Origin: Chromobacterium violaceum ATCC 12472
Lineage (GTDB): Bacteria; Pseudomonadota; Gammaproteobacteria; Burkholderiales; Chromobacteriaceae
Reading direction: 5' to 3'
Length of the DNA stretch: 64,000 bases
Assembly (NCBI RefSeq): GCF_000007705.1
Contig: NC_005085.1
Span: 2,489,752 to 2,553,751, forward strand
A program made the translations under genes and the position numbers. The notes beneath the pieces were generated by a model. The model saw nothing but the letters and a program-made list of their open reading frames with translations. It did not search any database and had not been told where the DNA came from. Positions 38,608-48,702 of the stretch are shown here, in pieces (the first letter of the stretch is position 1; each line of letters begins with the position of its first letter).

Positions 38608-39162
38608 TTAGTCGTGGTGGAAACAGCGGCCGCATACGGCGCGGTAGCGCGCCTCGCCGCCGATTTCCACCTGAGGGCCTTCCTTGACGCGGCGGCCGTC
38701 GCCGTCGATGCGGATATGCATCGTCGCCTTGCGGCCGCAGTGGCAGATGGTTTTGATCTCTTCGACGTCGTCCGCCAGCGACAGCAGCCAGGCTGAGCCC
38801 GGGAAGGGATGGCCCTGGAAGTCGGTGCGCAGGCCAAAACAGATCACCGGAATATTGCGCTTGTGGGCCAGTCGGTGCAGCTGCTGCGCCTGCTCGGGCG
38901 TCATGAACTGGGCTTCATCCACCAGCACGCATGCGGTGTCGCCGTAATCGTGAGCCAGGAAATCGAAGCCGGCGTCGAAGGTGTTGGATTCGCGCTGGAT
39001 ATTCAGCCGCGAGGTGATCATGCCCACGCCGTAGCGGTCGTCGATGGCGCTGGTGTACAGGGCCACCTTCTTGTCCATCGATTCGTAGTTGTTGGCGATC
39101 TGCAGCAGCTGGGTGCTCTTGCCGCTGTTCATCGCGGCGTATCGGAAAAACAGTTTGGCCAT
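38608..39162 (-). CDS. tdk: Thymidine kinase
   Basis: A 184-residue type II thymidine kinase. It has the P-loop MNSGKSTQLL, the DEAQFM motif, CFGLRTDFQGHPFPGS, and two Cys pairs for a structural zinc (ICHCGRKA and VCGRCFHH). The ATG at 39162 fits the family start MAKLFFRYAAMNSGKST. Confidence 0.95.
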   Translation of the reverse strand: MAKLFFRYAAMNSGKSTQLLQIANNYESMDKKVALYTSAIDDRYGVGMITSRLNIQRESNTFDAGFDFLAHDYGDTACVLVDEAQFMTPEQAQQLHRLAHKRNIPVICFGLRTDFQGHPFPGSAWLLSLADDVEEIKTICHCGRKATMHIRIDGDGRRVKEGPQVEIGGEARYRAVCGRCFHHD

Positions 39163-39217
39163 GGTGCTGGGCGCGAAGGACGTTGCCGGGGCGCGCAGCA
39201 TACCATGGCCGGCGCGC

Positions 39218-39904
39218 TCAGTAGAAGCTGGCGATCTCGCCCAGCGGCTTTTTGCCGATATCGGGCATCATGCAATCGTCCGTCGGGTAGCCGGCCACCA
39301 GCAGGATATAGGGCTTCTCGCGGGCGGGATGGTCCAGCAGCCGATTGAGGAAGTGCATTGGGCTGGGCTTATGGGTGAGGGGGCGAGGCCGGCGTGGTGC
39401 AGCGCGGCGATCAGGAAGCCGGCGGCGGCGGATGCCGACTCCGGCACGTAGGAGGTCTTGATCTCGCTGCCGCCGTTCAGCGCGGTCTTTTCTGCCCGAA
39501 GATGGCGATCAGGTACGGCGCGTTTTTCAGGAAAGGCTTGTCGGCGTCGGTGCCCAGGGGTGCCAGCGCGTCCTTTCGTTCCGGCGGCGCCTGTGTGTAT
39601 AAAATTCGCGTGCCTCGGCTTTATGCGCCTTCCCGTATCTTCCGTTTTGGTCCGGGTCGCTGACGACGGCGAAATGCCAGGGCTGGCGGTTGGCGCCGGA
39701 TGGAGCGGCGCCGGCGGCGCGCAGCGCGTTCTCTATCGCCTCGCGGGGAACCGGCTGGCCGGTGAATGCGCGCACGGCCTTGCGGCGGCGGATGTCGGCG
39801 TAGAAGGCGCGCGAGCGCTCCACCATCTCCGCTTCCGGATAGCGTTGGAAAGTGCTAAGCGGGGTGAAGGCCGGCTGGCCCTGCTTGAACGGCAATTTGC
39901 CCAT
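39218..39904 (-). pseudogene. Nitroreductase-family protein, broken by several frameshifts
   Basis: The start MGKLPFKQGQPAFTPLSTFQ and core RRRKAVRAFTGQPVPREAIE with AAPSGANRQPWHFAVVSDP mark an FMN-dependent nitroreductase. After EAREFYTH the frame shifts: the continuation [20 protein letters not shown] with YLIAIFGQK is in another frame, [19 protein letters not shown] in a third, and the end (PILLVAGYP-type sequence, [13 protein letters not shown]) in a fourth. Three separate indels (near 39580, 39490 and 39385) make a read error unlikely as the only cause. The gene looks recently inactivated because the protein is otherwise well preserved. Confidence 0.82.
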
Positions 39905-40176
39905 GGCGTCTCCTGCGAGTGGGTGTTGCGTCGCCGGGGCATCGGTCCGGCGGTTTCGGAGGCGATGCGGTTTTCCGTGCCGCAGCGCAATCGGCAAACG
40001 AGAGATTCCACTGCCTGCGACAGGCGCCATGGCAGCGCCTGTCTCTGGAATGCAATTGACATTATGCATTTGAAAAGCCGTTTGTCATGTAGTTTTATTT
40101 CAAATAAAGATACTTTATGTAAAGTTACATCCACTGAGTGATCACGGTCAGGCATGGGCCGGTGCTGGATGTAAAA

Positions 40177-40197
40177 AAGCGCCCGGAAAGGGCGCTT
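40177..40197 (-). terminator. Intrinsic terminator of rlmJ
   Basis: AAGCGCCC (40177-40184) pairs with GGGCGCTT (40190-40197), and on the minus strand a run of six T residues follows (40178-40173). It lies about 20 nt past the rlmJ stop. Confidence 0.85.
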
Positions 40198-40218
40198 GTC
40201 GCGGCATGGCGGGACGCT

Positions 40219-41067
40219 TTACAGATCGCCGCCGGTTTCCAGGATGAAGCTGGCCTTGGCGTCCAGGCCCAGGTGCTGGACCAGATAAGGCAGCGTTTCG
40301 TTCAGCGTTTTGGGCAGGGTCCACGGCGCGTTGAGGATGAATATGCCGCTGCCGTGCATGCCGAAACCGTCGGCTGACGGGCCTTGCACGTGCAGCTCCG
40401 CCCGCAGCCAGCTCTTGGCCGGCAGCTTTTTCAGCTCGGGAATCATTTCCTTCATTTCCGCGCGCTGCAGGCAGGGATACCACACCGCGTAGACGCCGGT
40501 GGCGAAGCGTTTCAGGCCCTCCTTCAGCGCGGTGACCACGTTGTGGTAGTCGCGCTTGTCCTCGTATGGCGGATCGATCAGCACCAGCGCGCGGCGCGGC
40601 GGCGGCGGCAGCACGGCCTTGATGCCGTCGAAGCCGTTGGCCTGCTGGATCTGCACGCGGCGGCCGCTGCCGGAAAAATTGTCCTGCAGGATCTGCGCGT
40701 CGCTGGGGTGCAGTTCGAACAGCCGCAGCTTGTCGCTTTTCGGCATCACGTCGGCCGCGCACCACGGCGAGCCCGGGTAGAACTTCAGCTCGCCGTCCGG
40801 ATTCATCCGCCTGACCACGTCCACGTAATTGCGCACGGCTTCGGGCAGATCGTCGCGTTGCCAGAGACGGGCGATGCCGGTTTCGAATTCCGCGTTCTTG
40901 GTGGCGTAGCCCTCGGTCAACGAGTAGGCGCCGGCGCCGGCATGGGTGTCGATGTACCAGTAGGGCTTGTCTTTCTGGCCCAGGTAATTCAGCAGCTCGA
41001 TCTCGATCAGGTGCTTGAGCACGTCGGCGTGGTTGCCGGCATGAAAGGCGTGGCGATAGCTGAGCAT
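40219..41067 (-). CDS. rlmJ: 23S rRNA (adenine2030-N6)-methyltransferase
   Basis: A 282-residue methyltransferase acting on A2030 of 23S rRNA. It begins MLSYRHAFHAGNHADVLKHL, the family signature, has WYIDTHAGAGAYSL for SAM binding and the N6-adenine methyltransferase motif LIDPPYE. It lies downstream of truC in the same direction with a gap of 12 nt. Confidence 0.95.
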   Translation of the reverse strand: MLSYRHAFHAGNHADVLKHLIEIELLNYLGQKDKPYWYIDTHAGAGAYSLTEGYATKNAEFETGIARLWQRDDLPEAVRNYVDVVRRMNPDGELKFYPGSPWCAADVMPKSDKLRLFELHPSDAQILQDNFSGSGRRVQIQQANGFDGIKAVLPPPPRRALVLIDPPYEDKRDYHNVVTALKEGLKRFATGVYAVWYPCLQRAEMKEMIPELKKLPAKSWLRAELHVQGPSADGFGMHGSGIFILNAPWTLPKTLNETLPYLVQHLGLDAKASFILETGGDL

Positions 41068-41079
41068 TGTTGTTGTCTT

Positions 41080-41829
41080 TCAGATGGTTAATTCGATTCC
41101 GGCATCGCGCGCGGCGTCGGTCCAGCCCAGGCGCGCCAGCAGCGCGGAGAAGTTGCTCTCCAGCGGGCAGTTCAGCAGCAGGGGCTGGCCGGTAATGGGG
41201 TGGGTCAGCCGCATTTCCACGCAGGCCAGCAGCATGCGCCGGCAGCCCAGCTGGTCTGCGAACATCCGGTTGTGGCGGCCCTTGCCATGGGTGGAGTCGC
41301 CGATGATGGGGTGGGCGATGTGTTTCAGATGGCGGCGCAATTGGTGCTTGCGGCCGGTCTGCGGTTCCAGCTCCAGCAGGCTGTAGCGGCTGGTGGGATA
41401 GCGTTCCACCATGATGGGCAACTCTACGCGCGCCAGCGTCCGGTAATCGGTGACGGCCGGCTGCGGCGCGGTTTCCACTTTCTCGCCTATCCATTCCAGG
41501 TCGTCCGGGCGGCGGCTGAGCGGATGGTCGATATGGCCCGCGTCGTCGGGGTGGCCGCGGACCACGGCGAGGTAGCGCTTGTACACCTGCTGGCGTTCGA
41601 ACTGCAAGGACAATTCGCGGCCGGCGTCCTTGTCCAGCGCGAACAGCAATGCGCCCGAGGTGCCCTTGTCCAGCCGGTGCACCGGATAGACGCGCCGGCC
41701 GATCTGGTCGCGCAGCATCTGGATGGCGAAACGGGTTTCGTGGCGGTCCAGCTCGGTGCGGTGCACCAGCAGGTTGGACGGCTTGTGGATGGCGATCAGC
41801 AGATCGTCTCGATACAGTATTTGCAGCAT
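41080..41829 (-). CDS. truC: tRNA pseudouridine(65) synthase
   Basis: A 249-residue RluA-family pseudouridine synthase. The catalytic Asp is in VHRLDKGTSGALLFAL. The start MLQILYRDDLLIAIHKPSNL and the QTGRKHQLRRHLKHIAHPII block favour TruC over other RluA members. The ATG at 41829 is used because the open frame before it (to 42069) is AT-rich and lacks a protein pattern. Confidence 0.93.
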   Translation of the reverse strand: MLQILYRDDLLIAIHKPSNLLVHRTELDRHETRFAIQMLRDQIGRRVYPVHRLDKGTSGALLFALDKDAGRELSLQFERQQVYKRYLAVVRGHPDDAGHIDHPLSRRPDDLEWIGEKVETAPQPAVTDYRTLARVELPIMVERYPTSRYSLLELEPQTGRKHQLRRHLKHIAHPIIGDSTHGKGRHNRMFADQLGCRRMLLACVEMRLTHPITGQPLLLNCPLESNFSALLARLGWTDAARDAGIELTI

Positions 41830-42046
41830 GGATACAAAGCTTTTGGGCAGGGCGGAATTGTAGGGCTTGCACGCTGCTTTGGATATAGCCGTTATGTTTT
41901 GTGTTGGATCAATCCAATTGAATACAGTCATGACAAACATGGGATGCCATGCGCTTAACTCAAGGCTGGCGCGCCTTGTGGACGAGTCAATATTTTTAAG
42001 TGAAGAAATGTTTGCGACACGGTATTTCAAAGTCGAGAGGAAATTG

Positions 42047-42075
42047 TTTACAGCCCCGTGAACGCTCATTACAAT
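42047..42075 (+). promoter_or_regulatory. Sigma-70 promoter of the BMP-type ABC transporter operon
   Basis: TTTACA (42047-42052), an exact 17-nt spacer and TACAAT (42070-42075) make a near-consensus promoter. It predicts a start near 42082, giving a leader of about 210 nt before the first gene. Confidence 0.7.
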
Positions 42076-42081
42076 TCGCCG

Positions 42082-42294
42082 CGCTCAGAAGAACGACATG
42101 GTGGTGTCCGTAGCCGGCTTTCGCGCATCGCGCGAGAGGGGCCCGGGCGGCTTTGCCACAGCCAGGGTTGTAGTTCGCCGGTTACATGCCGGTTGCAAGT
42201 TTGGTTGCCTCCATTCACGTCCAAGCACTGTTGCACTCGCCGCGTCTGCCTGGGGCCAAGGCGCGTTGACCAACTCAATCCAAGAGTTATAGAG
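42082..42294 (+). promoter_or_regulatory. Long GC-rich leader, candidate regulatory RNA
   Basis: About 213 nt separate the predicted start site from the first ATG. The leader has several possible stems, including CGCGC/GCGCG near 42121-42134, repeated GCCGGTT units near 42180-42200, and an AACTC/GAGTT hairpin (about 42274-42290) that would cover the weak ribosome site just before the ATG. I do not recognise it as a known riboswitch class. Confidence 0.4.
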
Positions 42295-43299
<1,005 letters not shown>

Positions 43300-43328
43300 G
43301 CAGGGCGGTGACTTCCCCGGACGGGGCC

Positions 43329-43363
43329 ACAGCCGCGGTGATTCATCATCGCGGCTGTTTGTT
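43329..43363 (+). terminator. Hairpin between binding protein and ATPase genes
   Basis: ACAGCCGCG (43329-43337) pairs with CGCGGCTGT (43350-43358), followed by TTTGTT. It may be a partial terminator or mRNA stabiliser that keeps the binding protein in excess over the membrane parts. Confidence 0.6.
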
Positions 43364-43410
43364 CGTGCCGGCGGGGAAGCCAGAATCGAAGAATCGGGAA
43401 CATATCAAGC

Positions 43411-44940
43411 ATGACCGAGTTTGCCATTGAACTGACAGGCATCAACAAGAGCTTTGGCGCCGTCAAGGCCAACCGCGACGTGACGATGAGCGTGCCGAAG
43501 GGAAGCATACACGGCATCATCGGCGAGAACGGCGCCGGCAAGTCCACGCTGATGAGCATTCTGTACGGCTACTACCACGCCGACAGCGGCACCATCCGCG
43601 TGAACGGCAAGGATGTCCGCATCCGCAACAGCCAGGAAGCCATCCGACTGGGAATCGGCATGGTCCACCAGCACTTCATGCTGGTGGAGACCTTCACTGT
43701 GCTGGAAAACATCGTGCTGGGCGCCGAAGGCGGCCGGCTGCTCAAGGGCGGCATGGAGCAGGCCCGCGAGCATCTGAAGGAACTGAACAAGAACTACTCG
43801 CTGGAAGTGGATCCGGACGCGCTGGTCGGCGACCTGGGCGTGGGCCTGCAGCAGCGGGTGGAAATCCTGAAGGCGCTGTACCGCGGCGCCGACGTGCTGA
43901 TCCTGGACGAGCCGACCGCGGTGCTGACGCCGCAGGAGGCCGACCACCTGTTCCACATCCTGCGCTCGCTGAAAGCGCAGGGCAAGACCGTGATCCTGAT
44001 CACCCACAAGCTGCGCGAGGTGATGGATATCACCGACAATGTCAGCGTGATGCGCGCCGGCACCGTGGTGGACAACGTCCGCACCTGCGACGTGGACAAG
44101 GAAAAGCTGGCCGACCTGATGGTGGGCCGCAAGGTGTCGCTGAAGGTGGACAAGGCCGATAGCCAGGCCGGCGCCGCCGTGCTGGACGTCCAGGGCCTGA
44201 CGCTGATCGACGAGCGCAAGGTCAAGCTGCTGGACAACCTGAACTTCCAGGTCCGGGCGGGAGAGATCGTCGGCATCGCCGGCGTATCCGGCAACGGCCA
44301 GTCCGAATTGCTGGAAGTGCTGGCCGGCATGCGCGATCCGAGCGCGGGCGCCGTGGTCTACAAGGGCGAAGACCTGCTCAAGCTGCCGTGCCGCCGCAAG
44401 CCGCGCGCCGCCGTCTACCGCCAGCGCGGCATCGGCCACATTCCGGAAGACCGTTCGCGCGAGGGCCTGGTCAAGGCTTTCTCCACTTTCGAGAACGCCA
44501 TCCTCGGCTACCACGACGACAAGACGCTGAACAGCGGTCCGCTGTACTCGCGCAAGAAGCTGGTAGAGCGCACCCGAGACTTCATCGCCCAGTTCGACAT
44601 CCGTCCGGGCAACCCGCTGCTGCGCGTGGGCCTCCTGTCCGGCGGCAACCAGCAGAAAGTGGTGCTGGCGCGGGAAATCCACGCCAACCCGGACCTGCTC
44701 TTGATCGGCCAGCCGACGCGCGGCGTCGACATCGGCGCGATCGAATTCATCCACAAGCGGCTGATCGAGCTGCGCGACGAAGGCAAGGCCATCTTGCTGG
44801 TCTCGGTGGAACTTGAGGAAATCCTGGCCTTGTCCGACCGCATCCTGGTGATGGCCGGCGGCCAGATCACCGGCGAAGTGGCGGCCAAGGACGCCGACAC
44901 CATTTCCCTCGGCCTGCTCATGGGGGGGCACAAGCATTGA
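43411..44940 (+). CDS. ABC transporter ATP-binding protein with two ABC domains (BMP/nucleoside type)
   Basis: A 509-residue duplicated ATPase like those of sugar and nucleoside importers. The first domain has GENGAGKSTL, DLGVGLQQRVEILKAL and LILDEPTAVLTPQE. The second has a changed Walker A (GVSGNGQSELLEV) and LLSGGNQQKVVLAREI with LLIGQPTRGVD, as usual in this group where one site is degenerate. It should power the two permeases that follow. The stop overlaps the first permease start. Confidence 0.94.
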   Translation: MTEFAIELTGINKSFGAVKANRDVTMSVPKGSIHGIIGENGAGKSTLMSILYGYYHADSGTIRVNGKDVRIRNSQEAIRLGIGMVHQHFMLVETFTVLENIVLGAEGGRLLKGGMEQAREHLKELNKNYSLEVDPDALVGDLGVGLQQRVEILKALYRGADVLILDEPTAVLTPQEADHLFHILRSLKAQGKTVILITHKLREVMDITDNVSVMRAGTVVDNVRTCDVDKEKLADLMVGRKVSLKVDKADSQAGAAVLDVQGLTLIDERKVKLLDNLNFQVRAGEIVGIAGVSGNGQSELLEVLAGMRDPSAGAVVYKGEDLLKLPCRRKPRAAVYRQRGIGHIPEDRSREGLVKAFSTFENAILGYHDDKTLNSGPLYSRKKLVERTRDFIAQFDIRPGNPLLRVGLLSGGNQQKVVLAREIHANPDLLLIGQPTRGVDIGAIEFIHKRLIELRDEGKAILLVSVELEEILALSDRILVMAGGQITGEVAAKDADTISLGLLMGGHKH

Positions 44941-46028
44941 AATTCGGACAACCATCCACTCTGCCGCGTTGGGCGCAGCTGACCATCCTGCCGGCGCTCA
45001 ACCTGCTGGCCGCCTTACTGGTGACGGGCCTCGTCACCTGGATGATTGGCGAGAACCCCTGGGAATGCCTGCAGCTGCTGATCCACGGCGCCTTCGGCTA
45101 CGGTGAGGGCATAGGCTACACGCTGTTTTACACCACCAGCTTCATTTTCGCCGGCCTGTCGGTGGCCACCGCCTTCCACGCCGGGCTGTTCAACATCGGC
45201 GGCGAAGGCCAGGCCTATCTGGCCGGCCTGGGCGTGACGCTGGTGATGCTGGGCTTCGACCACGCGCTGCCGCCCTATGTGCTGATTCCGCTGGCCATGC
45301 TGGCGGCGATGGGCTTCGGCGCGGCCTGGGCCTACATCCCGGCCTACCTGCAGGCCAAGCGCGGCAGCCACATCGTGGTCACCACCATCATGTTCAACTT
45401 CATCGCCTACTCGCTGATGTTGTACCTGATCAGCCACCAGCTGATCGAAGCCGGCTCGCAGAACCCGACCACACGCCTGTTCGCCGAGAACGGCTGGATT
45501 CCGCAGATGCACGAGCTGTTCGCCTTCCTGCCGAATTCGCCGCTGAACCTGAGCTTCGTGTTCGCGCTGCTGGCGGCCGGCCTGTTCTACCTGATCGTCT
45601 GGCACAGCCGCTGGGGCTTCACGCTGCGCACCGTCGGCACCAACGAGCACGCCGCCGGCTACGCCGGCATGAGCGTCAGCCGCGTGATCATCGTGGCAAT
45701 GTGCGTGTCCGGCGCGCTGGTGGGCCTGGCCTCGGTCAACGACCTCTTGGGCTCCTCGCATCGGATGAACGTGCTGTTCACCAACGGCGTCGGCTTCGTC
45801 GGCATCGCCGTGGCGCTGATGGGCCGCAACCACCCGGTGGGCATCATCCTGTCCGCGCTGCTGTTCGGCGCGCTGACCCAGGGCGGCTCCGACCTGTCGT
45901 TCGAAAAACCGATGATCACCCGCGAGATGATCCTGTTCATCCAGGGCCTGATCATCCTGTTCTGCGGCGCGCTGGAAAACCTGTTCGAGCCGTTCATCGC
46001 CGGCCTGTTCAAGCGCAAGGACAAGTAA
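44937..46028 (+). CDS. ABC transporter permease (BMP/nucleoside type), first subunit
   Basis: A 363-residue inner membrane permease of the branched-chain/nucleoside group, with about nine membrane helices. Conserved parts are FHAGLFNIGGEGQAYLAGLG and VGTNEHAAGYAGMSVSRVII. The start is a TTG that overlaps the ATPase stop (TTGA); the next ATG is too far inside. Confidence 0.92.
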   Translation: MKFGQPSTLPRWAQLTILPALNLLAALLVTGLVTWMIGENPWECLQLLIHGAFGYGEGIGYTLFYTTSFIFAGLSVATAFHAGLFNIGGEGQAYLAGLGVTLVMLGFDHALPPYVLIPLAMLAAMGFGAAWAYIPAYLQAKRGSHIVVTTIMFNFIAYSLMLYLISHQLIEAGSQNPTTRLFAENGWIPQMHELFAFLPNSPLNLSFVFALLAAGLFYLIVWHSRWGFTLRTVGTNEHAAGYAGMSVSRVIIVAMCVSGALVGLASVNDLLGSSHRMNVLFTNGVGFVGIAVALMGRNHPVGIILSALLFGALTQGGSDLSFEKPMITREMILFIQGLIILFCGALENLFEPFIAGLFKRKDK

Positions 46029-46029
46029 T

Positions 46030-46995
46030 ATGGAAATGTTCTTCAGTCTTCTCGATTCCACCGTGCGCGTGGCCACGCCGCTGGTGCTGGCCGCGCTGGC
46101 CGGCATGTTCTCCGAGCGCTCCGGCGTGGTGGACATCAGCCTGGAAGGCAAGATGCTGGCGGCGGCCTTCGCCTCCGCCGCCGCGGCCTACGTCACCCAC
46201 AACCCGTGGATCGGCCTGCTGGCCGGCATGATGGCCGCGGTGTCGCTGGCCATGGTGCACGCCTTCGTTTCCGTCACCTACAACGGCAACCAGCTGATTT
46301 CCGGCATGGCGATCAACACCATCGCCTCCGGCATCACGCCGGTGCTGGCGCTGGCCTGGTTCCAGCAGGGCGGCAACTCGCCGCAGCTGCCGGACGACGG
46401 ACGTTTCCATGAAATCACGCTGCCGTTCGCCGACGCGCTGCGCGACGTGCCGGTAGTGGGGCTGGTCTACAGCAAGCTGATTTCCGGCCACAGCATCCTG
46501 GTGTACCTGACGGTGTTCATCATCATTCCGCTGGTGACCTGGGTGCTGTACAAGACCCGATTCGGCCTGCGCCTGCGCGCGGTGGGCGAGAATCCGCATG
46601 CCGCCGACACCGCCGGCATCTCGGTGGCCAAGGTGCGTTACACGGCGCTGTTCTGGGGCGGCATGCTGTGCGGCATGGCCGGCACCTATCTGTCCGTGTA
46701 CCAGACCGGCAGCTTCATCAAGGAAATGACCGCCGGCAAGGGCTTCCTGGCGCTGGCGGCGTTGATCTTCGGCAAATGGCGCCCGGTGCCGGCGGTGATC
46801 GGCTGCCTGCTGTTCGCCTTCGCCGACGCGATCCAGATCCGCCTGGAAGGCGTGGCGCTGCCGGTAGTGGGCCAGATCCCGTCGCAGGCGATCGCCGTGA
46901 TTCCCTACGTGCTGACCGTGCTGCTGCTGGCCGGCTTCGTCGGCCGCGCGCTGGCGCCCAAGGCCATCGGCGTGCCTTTCGTCAAGTCGCGCTGA
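46030..46995 (+). CDS. ABC transporter permease (BMP/nucleoside type), second subunit
   Basis: A 321-residue permease partnering the preceding one. It has LAGMFSERSGVVDISLEGKM (the family's EGKM motif) and FGLRLRAVGENPHAADTAGI. It begins 1 nt after the previous stop. A terminator follows. Confidence 0.93.
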   Translation: MEMFFSLLDSTVRVATPLVLAALAGMFSERSGVVDISLEGKMLAAAFASAAAAYVTHNPWIGLLAGMMAAVSLAMVHAFVSVTYNGNQLISGMAINTIASGITPVLALAWFQQGGNSPQLPDDGRFHEITLPFADALRDVPVVGLVYSKLISGHSILVYLTVFIIIPLVTWVLYKTRFGLRLRAVGENPHAADTAGISVAKVRYTALFWGGMLCGMAGTYLSVYQTGSFIKEMTAGKGFLALAALIFGKWRPVPAVIGCLLFAFADAIQIRLEGVALPVVGQIPSQAIAVIPYVLTVLLLAGFVGRALAPKAIGVPFVKSR

Positions 46996-47014
46996 TACGT
47001 TTTCCGCTTTTTCC

Positions 47015-47046
47015 AAGCCCGCCCGCTCAACGCCGGCGGGCTTTTT
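47015..47046 (+). terminator. Intrinsic terminator of the ABC transporter operon
   Basis: AAGCCCGCC (47015-47023) pairs with GGCGGGCTT (47035-47043), followed by a T run to 47046. It lies 19 nt after the last permease stop. Confidence 0.85.
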
Positions 47047-47122
47047 GCATGGCCGCGCGTGCTATGATGGGGGCTTGTGAAGGATGGGTCCGGCCCATCG
47101 CAAGACAGGATTGGAATACCGC

Positions 47123-48298
47123 ATGCTGAGCTATCAACAGGCGCGGGACTGGCTGCTGGAGCGCGCCAAACCGCTGAACACCCATCAAGAATTGCCGCTG
47201 ATGCAAGCGTTGGGCCGCGTGTTGGCCCAGCCGGTGGCGGCCGGCATGGACGTGCCGCCGCACGACAACAGCGCGATGGACGGTTACGCGCTGCGTTGCG
47301 CCGACCTGGCGCCGGCGATGGCGGTGACGCAGCGGGTGCCTGCCGGCAGCGTGCCGGCGCCGCTCCAGGCCGGCACCGCGGCGCGGATCTTCACCGGCGC
47401 GCCGATTCCGCCGGGCGCGGACGCGGTGATCATGCAGGAGCAGGCGGATCTGGACGGCGAGGGTCGTGTGACTTTCAGCGCGGAGCCCAGCCCCGGGCAG
47501 AACATCCGCCGCCGCGGCGAGGACATCGCTGCCGGCCAGCGCATTCTGGAAGCCGGGCGCAAGCTGTCCGCCGCCGATCTGGGGCTGGCGGCCTCCATCG
47601 GCCTGGCGCGGCTGCCGGTGCTGCCGCGGTTGCGGGTGGCTGCCTTCTTCACCGGCGACGAGCTGGTGGAGCCGGGCCAGCCGCTGGCCGAAGGCCAGAT
47701 CTACAACTCCAACCGCTACTGGCTGCTGCCGGCTTTGCAGCAGCTGGGCTGCGAGGTGATCGACCTCGGCCATGTCGGCGACGCGCTGGAGCCCACCCGG
47801 CAGCTGCTGCGCGACGCGGCGATGGTGGCCGACGTGGTGATCACCTGCGGCGGCGTGTCGGTCGGCGAGGAGGACCACGTCAAGGCCGCGGTGGAGGCGG
47901 AGGGCGAGCTCACGCTGTGGAAGGTGGCGATCAAGCCGGGCAAGCCGCTGGCCTATGGCAAGGTGGGCAGCGCGGATTTCATCGGCCTGCCCGGCAATCC
48001 GGTGTCCGGCTACGTGACGCTGCAGACGCTGATCAAGCCTTTCCTGCAGAAGCGGATGGGCCTGGAGGTGCCGCCGCCGGAGACGCAGCGGTTGCCGGCC
48101 GCCTTCGCCTGGGACAAGCCGGACACGCGCCGCAGCGAGTTCCTGCGCGTGCGCAAACTGGCGGGCCAGCTGCAGCTGTATCCGCAGCAGGGCTCCGGCG
48201 TGCTGATGTCCTGCGCCTGGGCGGACGGCCTGGTCTGGCTGCAGCCGGGCCAGCAGGTGAAGCCGGGCGACGAACTGGCTTACCTGGAGCTGACGTGA
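47123..48298 (+). CDS. moeA: Molybdopterin molybdenumtransferase
   Basis: A 391-residue MoeA that inserts molybdate into adenylated molybdopterin. It has PPHDNSAMDGYALR, ARIFTGAPIPPGADAVIMQE, ITCGGVSVGEEDHVKAAV and FIGLPGNPVSGYVT, the core MoeA motifs. The ATG at 47123 fits the family start MLSYQQARDWLLERAKPL. No other molybdenum cofactor gene is nearby. The stop overlaps the ferredoxin start (GTGA). Confidence 0.95.
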   Translation: MLSYQQARDWLLERAKPLNTHQELPLMQALGRVLAQPVAAGMDVPPHDNSAMDGYALRCADLAPAMAVTQRVPAGSVPAPLQAGTAARIFTGAPIPPGADAVIMQEQADLDGEGRVTFSAEPSPGQNIRRRGEDIAAGQRILEAGRKLSAADLGLAASIGLARLPVLPRLRVAAFFTGDELVEPGQPLAEGQIYNSNRYWLLPALQQLGCEVIDLGHVGDALEPTRQLLRDAAMVADVVITCGGVSVGEEDHVKAAVEAEGELTLWKVAIKPGKPLAYGKVGSADFIGLPGNPVSGYVTLQTLIKPFLQKRMGLEVPPPETQRLPAAFAWDKPDTRRSEFLRVRKLAGQLQLYPQQGSGVLMSCAWADGLVWLQPGQQVKPGDELAYLELT

Positions 48299-48630
48299 CG
48301 CGAATACGTTTCGTCAGCGAGAGCGGGGCCTTGCTGAACGAGTCGGATGCGATGCCGGGCGACAATCTGCTGGACGTCGCCCGCCTGGCCGACGTGCCGC
48401 TGCACTGGCGCTGCGGCCAGGGCACCTGCGGCACCTGCAAGGTCCGTATCGCCGGCATGGCCGCGCCGCAGCGGCCGGGCCGCAAGGAGCGCAATGTGCT
48501 GCAACGGGCCGGCGCGATCGGCGCGGAGCTGGCGGCATGCGAGGAATGGCGTGAAGCGGAACCGTGGCGGCTGGCTTGCCACCTGGCGGTGGAGGAAGAG
48601 AGCTGGGTGGTTCGTTGTCCCGACTATTGA
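48295..48630 (+). CDS. Plant-type [2Fe-2S] ferredoxin
   Basis: A 111-residue ferredoxin with a GTG start. Cluster ligands are C-x4-C-x2-C in HWRCGQGTCGTCKVRIAG and a fourth Cys in RLACHL. The central part (APQRPGRKERNVLQRAGAIG) is longer than usual between ligands three and four. The coupling to moeA suggests co-expression; an electron-transfer role with a molybdoenzyme is only an inference. Confidence 0.85.
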   Translation: MTRIRFVSESGALLNESDAMPGDNLLDVARLADVPLHWRCGQGTCGTCKVRIAGMAAPQRPGRKERNVLQRAGAIGAELAACEEWREAEPWRLACHLAVEEESWVVRCPDY

Positions 48631-48648
48631 GCGATGATTGGAAACAAA

Positions 48649-48690
48649 AAACGGCGCGGCGCCCATATCAGGACGCCGCGCCGTTTCTTT
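48649..48690. terminator. Bidirectional terminator between ferredoxin and AI-2E genes
   Basis: A 13-bp perfect stem AAACGGCGCGGCG (48649-48661) with CGCCGCGCCGTTT (48674-48686), with an A-run before and T-rich sequence after, serves both convergent genes. Confidence 0.9.
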
Positions 48691-48702
48691 TGGAAGCAGG
48701 AC

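Larger units (their letters stand above)
41830..42294. other. Divergent regulatory region between truC and the BMP transporter operon
   Basis: A 465-bp gap without a gene. The left part is AT-rich and must hold the truC promoter. The right part holds a strong plus-strand promoter (42047-42075) and the leader of the transporter operon (from about 42082). Confidence 0.6.

Noticed and set aside
42082-42294. Assignment of the importer leader to a known purine or xanthine riboswitch
   Set aside because: I could not match conserved core bases of any class from memory, so it is kept only as a candidate.
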